A stretch of 18,672 bases of DNA. Source: JAIYCX01 sp044351785 (GTDB taxonomy: Bacteria; Bdellovibrionota_C; UBA2361; SZUA-149; DAOLCO01). Below, in pieces: positions 15,313-18,672 of this stretch. The DNA lies in the NCBI GenBank assembly GCA_044351785.1, contig JBILFC010000027.1:1-18672 (forward strand), written 5' to 3'. How positions within the stretch are numbered: position 1 is the stretch's first letter; every line of letters starts with the position of its first letter. Below the pieces are notes generated by a model. That model saw only the letters and a list, made by a program, of their open reading frames with translations, made no database searches and was not told the origin of the DNA. The translations under genes were made by a program, and so were the position numbers.

Positions 15313-16113
15313 ATGGAAATAATCATCCTCGGATCAGGCACTTCCTCTGGTATTCCGGTTATTGGCTGTGAATGCCCGGTATGTATCTCTAAGGATCTTC
15401 GGGACCAGAGATTAAGATCAAGTGTCTATATTGATCTTGGAGATGCTCATGATAATGACGTTCGATATATACTAATTGATTGTGGTCCAGACTTTAGACA
15501 GCAAGCCTTACGCTATAAATTACCTAGAATAGATGCAGTACTTTTTACTCATGCTCACGCTGATCACATCTTTGGTCTGGATGATATTAGAATGTATAAT
15601 TTTAAGCAAAAGAGTGAGATCCCTTTATTTGCAGATTCATTAACTGCAGAAGCTCTCAAGCGTATCTTTACTTATTGTTTTTATAAAGACCCGAACTATG
15701 AAGGTGGAGGAATACCTAGCTTAACTCTAACCGAAGTATCTTCTAATTCCGAATTCTACCTTGGCTCTACCAAGGTTACCCCCATTCGCATCTATCACGG
15801 GAGGCATGAAATCCTAGGTTTTAGAATTGGAGATTTTGCGTACTTAACAGATTGCTCTAAAATCCCAGATGAATCAATTGATCTCTTACAAAACTTAGAA
15901 GTTCTTATCATCTCAGGACTAAGACATAGAACTCATCCCACTCACTTTAATGTTAAAGAGGCGCAGGAAGTAGCTGTTAATCTTGGAGCGAAACGCACTT
16001 TTTTAACACACATCTCCCACGATCTTAGTCATAGTATAACGGAAGCAGAACTATCTTCCTCGCCGATGCCAATAAATCTAGCCTTTGATGGGCTTAAGAT
16101 AAACTTGCCTTAA
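15313..16113 (+). CDS. PhnP-like metallo-beta-lactamase-fold hydrolase
   Basis: This 266-residue cytoplasmic hydrolase belongs to the PhnP group of the metallo-beta-lactamase superfamily (phosphodiesterase-type). The N-terminus LGSGTSSGIPVIGCECPVC carries Cys19, Cys21 and Cys24, matching the structural zinc site of PhnP (three Cys plus a distant His). The catalytic metal motif THAHADH is at 79-85 (His80, His82, Asp84, His85), with His162, Asp180 (YLTDC) and His233 (FLTHISH) as further ligands; His236 is a candidate for the structural site. No phn genes are nearby, so a role in the C-P lyase pathway is not supported. Many bacteria keep such a stand-alone enzyme, perhaps acting on cyclic phosphodiesters. 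The gene has its own promoter and converges on the TadG-like gene, overlapping it by 4 bases. No Shine-Dalgarno sequence is visible. Confidence 0.88.
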   Translation: MEIIILGSGTSSGIPVIGCECPVCISKDLRDQRLRSSVYIDLGDAHDNDVRYILIDCGPDFRQQALRYKLPRIDAVLFTHAHADHIFGLDDIRMYNFKQKSEIPLFADSLTAEALKRIFTYCFYKDPNYEGGGIPSLTLTEVSSNSEFYLGSTKVTPIRIYHGRHEILGFRIGDFAYLTDCSKIPDESIDLLQNLEVLIISGLRHRTHPTHFNVKEAQEVAVNLGAKRTFLTHISHDLSHSITEAELSSSPMPINLAFDGLKINLP

Positions 16114-18401
16114 TTTATACCCTGGACTGACATTTTTATGTTACTTAAAAGTCGATCTAAATACTTCTCAAACTCATTTGCGTTAGGGGCAGCAGTAAAA
16201 GATCCACCAGAAGAACCAGAATCTTCCCTCTCTTTCAACGTCTGATAACCTTTATTCGTATTGCTAGGGTTAAATTGTCTATCAATTTCAGATAAATCAT
16301 CTACACCGTAAATACGCTTTAACTTAACAAAGTCCGAAGACAAGTTAGCCATCACACCTTGCTTCATTCCCGCCACATCTCCTAGCCCTTGAGCCATACC
16401 TTGAATATTACCAGTAGACTCTCCATAACCTATCCCATGTATTTTCCCCCTCTTACTTCTTAACAGATCCGCTGCTTCCATAGCTGACATATAATATAAA
16501 TATCTAAAATCTTTAACCCTTTCTCTGCCTCTAGGAGGAAATATGTCCGCACTCTTAAAACCCTCTCCAAACTTTTCTTTTCGGTCCTTATCAGGATTCG
16601 GATTATTCCCTGCTTTACTGTAACGACCTATAAAATCTCTACTGCCCAAACATCTATCAAACAATGCAGTTCTTAATCTTGGATCAGTATCAGTAATTGC
16701 TGGATCAATTGGTGTATTAGCTACATTACAATTTCTAATATTTCTAGGTCCAGAAGGCGCACAGAAACAATCAGGCATCAAATTAGGGTCATAAAATGAA
16801 TATGGGTCTAGCATTTCTGCATCCAATTTATTATACCGAGCTGTCTTTTGCGCGGCAGTTTCGTTTGGTGTCGGTGGTGGATAAAAAATAGGATATTGAG
16901 AACGAGGTTTTTTCATTTTTAAAGGAAGTGAATCGCCAAGCTGAGATTCCTTCGTCACGTTCCATAAATTTCTCAGGTACAATCTCTTAAATGATCCTGT
17001 GGATATCATTGGGGTTGCTGCATCAAATCGAAGATTACCCGACCTTAATACAATATGAAAATTTAATAAATCATTTGCCCATCTTGCTCCACCAGTGCTA
17101 GTGCTAGTTAAATTAATGTAAGAAGTGCGGTCTGATCTTGGGTCTAACTCTCCTAGTTTTTCAAATCTCCTTGGTGTCCTCTCTAAATCGGGAGTTTCAC
17201 GGTTAGGTTTTGTAATATTAGGAAAGTTGGCTCTCATTGCAGTAGACCCCCCATCACTATAATAAATAATATCATAAGGCGCGCCGAAATCGGGATTAGT
17301 TAATCCAGCGGCATGAGCCTCTTGATATGCTGTTAGAAATCCATCCGATAAATTAGTCATCCCCTCCGGTACGATAAATGGGACTCCCTCTACCACAAAA
17401 TTGCTTCTACCATTTAATCTAAATTCCGCTCGAGCCTGAGTGGGAGATTTAAGCTGATCTAAAATTTTCCTAGTTTTGACCATGTCAAAACCTACTGCGG
17501 CTCTCTTAGTAGCGCTGACTACTGGATTAAAAGGCAACAGCGTGAATGCGACACTATTGAATCCGATAATGCTTAAACGGTCTCGCTTAGGGTCCAAACG
17601 ATACAATGCATTTTTTAACGAGTCTCTTGTTTTTTGTACCCGCAGCAATCCTCGCAAGGAAGGATCCGAGACGCCATTTGCTTCCTCTTGGCAAGTCTCA
17701 TATACTAATTTCCCATCTGCATCTCTCTTATCAGTCCCATCTGGATTAGTCATTTTAACTTTATTCGAAGAATTGCATCGGCAATACCTACCAGGATATT
17801 TTATCCCTGCTGGACAGGATTGACTATTTGAAAGATCGAGTAAGAATATATAGTTAGCCCCTTGCAATTTAACGGAAGCAGTCCCTGTAACTAATTGGCT
17901 TCCGCTCTTATCAATAAATTTTCTCTGAAGATAATGCATAAATAAAGTTGGAACTTTAAGTTGAACATTTACGGTAAGTAGATCTACTTGAGGATCAGGA
18001 TCAAAGTTAGCTGTAACGGTATGAATTTCCAAACTTCTATCTCCATTGCCAGTTCCAGAACTCTCCTTATTAACTGAATTATTTAAAAGGATATTTCTTG
18101 CTTCTTCTATGGTCCTTTGTTCTAAATATCTCTTCTCAAAGGTTGGATCTGGATTATCCAAATTAATATCGCCATTACTATTGAAGTCTGTTAAAATTCG
18201 AGTATCTTTTTCTTTTATTCGGGATAGTACAGCAGATGTCACTCCAGCTTCCGCAGCCGCACTAGCCTTTAAATTAGCAGAGTATAAATTAGCGGAATCT
18301 ACTACTAAACCCAATAGTACCAATATAACTGGCAAAAGGACCATAAACAGGATTAGAATAAATCCTGATTCGGTGCTATCGTTTGTTCCTGTTTTTTTCA
18401 T
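16110..18401 (-). CDS. TadG-like pilus-assembly protein with von Willebrand A domain
   Basis: This 763-residue protein starts with a TadE/TadG-type N-terminus: ESGFILILFMVLLPVILVLLG at 11-31, then VDSANLYSANLKASAAAEAG, a single membrane anchor that places the rest outside the cytoplasm. A von Willebrand A domain follows, with an intact metal-ion site: DLSNS at 189-193 (D-x-S-x-S), Thr349 in EGMTNLSDG and Asp383 in YYSDG. A Cys-rich insertion (Cys196, Cys207, Cys209, Cys237) lies right after the first motif, and two more Cys (PDCFCAP, then RNCN and DRCLG) come late, suggesting disulfides. The long C-terminal region has no recognised domain. TadG proteins take part in Flp/tight-adherence pilus assembly or surface adhesion. 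The start is supported by AGGGG four bases upstream, overlapping the stop of the preceding gene. At over 700 residues it is longer than many TadG proteins. Confidence 0.82.
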   Translation of the reverse strand: MKKTGTNDSTESGFILILFMVLLPVILVLLGLVVDSANLYSANLKASAAAEAGVTSAVLSRIKEKDTRILTDFNSNGDINLDNPDPTFEKRYLEQRTIEEARNILLNNSVNKESSGTGNGDRSLEIHTVTANFDPDPQVDLLTVNVQLKVPTLFMHYLQRKFIDKSGSQLVTGTASVKLQGANYIFLLDLSNSQSCPAGIKYPGRYCRCNSSNKVKMTNPDGTDKRDADGKLVYETCQEEANGVSDPSLRGLLRVQKTRDSLKNALYRLDPKRDRLSIIGFNSVAFTLLPFNPVVSATKRAAVGFDMVKTRKILDQLKSPTQARAEFRLNGRSNFVVEGVPFIVPEGMTNLSDGFLTAYQEAHAAGLTNPDFGAPYDIIYYSDGGSTAMRANFPNITKPNRETPDLERTPRRFEKLGELDPRSDRTSYINLTSTSTGGARWANDLLNFHIVLRSGNLRFDAATPMISTGSFKRLYLRNLWNVTKESQLGDSLPLKMKKPRSQYPIFYPPPTPNETAAQKTARYNKLDAEMLDPYSFYDPNLMPDCFCAPSGPRNIRNCNVANTPIDPAITDTDPRLRTALFDRCLGSRDFIGRYSKAGNNPNPDKDRKEKFGEGFKSADIFPPRGRERVKDFRYLYYMSAMEAADLLRSKRGKIHGIGYGESTGNIQGMAQGLGDVAGMKQGVMANLSSDFVKLKRIYGVDDLSEIDRQFNPSNTNKGYQTLKEREDSGSSGGSFTAAPNANEFEKYLDRLLSNIKMSVQGIN

Positions 18402-18405
18402 AATA

Positions 18406-18411
18406 CCCCTA
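18406..18411 (-). promoter_or_regulatory. Ribosome binding site overlapping the upstream stop codon
   Basis: On the minus strand TAGGGG combines the TAG stop of the upstream gene with an AGGGG Shine-Dalgarno sequence, four bases before the ATG of the TadG-like gene. This implies translational coupling of the two. Confidence 0.55.
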
Positions 18412-18672
18412 AAGAAAACTTAATTCATAATATCTATTCTGACTGTTAGGTGAACGCCCGAATTTGAAAAACTTATCAAGTCTAAATTCTACCTCTGCAA
18501 CTGTAATAGATCCATTTAAACATAACGTACGTCTAGCTTCTTCGCTCTTAAGTAAATTGTCTGGGAATAAATGCATTATTCTAATTCTTTGTCCCGCACC
18601 AGCTCTCTGCTGCACTCTTACTCTACTATACTTTTCCCTAAAAGTAGATCCAGTTGGAATTTTAGAATGTCC
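18409..18672 (-). CDS. C-terminal part of an unidentified protein (cut by right edge)
   Basis: The reading frame is open from the right edge to TAG at 18409-18411, giving the last 87 residues of a protein whose start lies outside. A GTG at 18615 is not needed as a start because the frame continues past it. The visible part is basic (many Arg, for example QQRAGAGQRIRI), has one Cys and no membrane helix, and ends RYYELSFL. It lies 7 bases before the TadG-like gene and shares its stop with that gene's ribosome binding site, so the two are in one operon. A TadE/TadG-like partner is plausible from context only, since the anchor segment of such a protein would be at the missing N-terminus. Confidence 0.6.
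   Translation of the reverse strand, partial: GHSKIPTGSTFREKYSRVRVQQRAGAGQRIRIMHLFPDNLLKSEEARRTLCLNGSITVAEVEFRLDKFFKFGRSPNSQNRYYELSFL

Noticed and set aside
16091..16111. Hairpin terminator for the PhnP-like gene
   Set aside because: GGC/AAG can pair with CTT/GCC only with a two-base bulge, and the following T-run is interrupted. It is too weak to list.
15313..16113. Calling the hydrolase phnP of the C-P lyase pathway
   Set aside because: The zinc motifs fit the PhnP group, but no other phosphonate genes are present, so only the family name is justified.
1..18672. tRNA, rRNA, CRISPR array, insertion sequence, prophage or toxin-antitoxin genes
   Set aside because: No tRNA-like cloverleaf, regularly spaced repeats, transposase, integrase or paired small ORFs of that kind were seen on either strand.

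Overview
The window is a dense, AT-rich stretch of bacterial chromosome. It holds housekeeping, thiol-metabolism, metal-export and envelope genes, with no sign of phage, insertion sequence, CRISPR or RNA gene. The content points to a Gram-negative-type bacterium: a periplasmic HtrA/Do protease, an exported diheme cytochrome c, a DUF1844 protein and a TadG-like pilus-assembly protein. It also carries the complete bacillithiol pathway (bshC-bshB-bshA) and a ribosomal protein THX gene, both best known from Bacteroidota and Deinococcus-Thermus (bacillithiol also from Firmicutes). A Bdellovibrio/deltaproteobacteria-like, Acidobacteria-like or unclassified lineage is possible. The sequence alone does not settle this.

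Layout, left to right: (1) 1-1606, minus: a small membrane protein followed by typA/bipA, which is cut by the left edge. (2) 1770-1883, plus: ribosomal protein THX behind a good sigma70-type promoter. (3) 1876-3423, minus: an Rrf2-family regulator with three cysteines, then an SO_0444-type Cu/Zn efflux permease. (4) 3476-4803, minus: an SseB-like protein and a DUF5658-like membrane protein. (5) 4954-8381, plus: bshC-bshB-bshA in the order last step, middle step, first step. (6) 8371-8979, minus: a CPBP-family membrane protease. (7) 9123-10562, plus: an unrecognised single-pass membrane protein ending in an SH3-like domain. (8) 10554-15185, minus: a compact run of DUF1844 protein, htrA/degP-like protease, diheme cytochrome c, tsaD and rsmA. 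(9) 15313-16113, plus: a PhnP-like metallo-beta-lactamase-fold hydrolase. (10) 16110-18672, minus: a TadG-like protein with a von Willebrand A domain, preceded by the 3' end of another gene cut by the right edge.

Functional themes. The bsh genes would make bacillithiol, a low-molecular-weight thiol that buffers redox state and metals. The nearby Rrf2-permease pair looks like a metal- or redox-responsive export unit, but nothing in the DNA ties the two together directly. The htrA-cytochrome-tsaD-rsmA run mixes envelope quality control, electron transfer, tRNA modification and rRNA methylation, and probably reflects co-transcription rather than one pathway. The genome is very compact: all four convergent gene ends overlap, no gap between genes exceeds about 165 bases, and most starts lack an obvious Shine-Dalgarno sequence. 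I found no convincing new multi-gene system. The most unusual items are the cysteine spacing and tandem repeat at the Rrf2-permease unit, the uncharacterised SH3 membrane protein, the perfect 24-bp palindrome at the bshA/CPBP junction, and the universal overlap of convergent genes.
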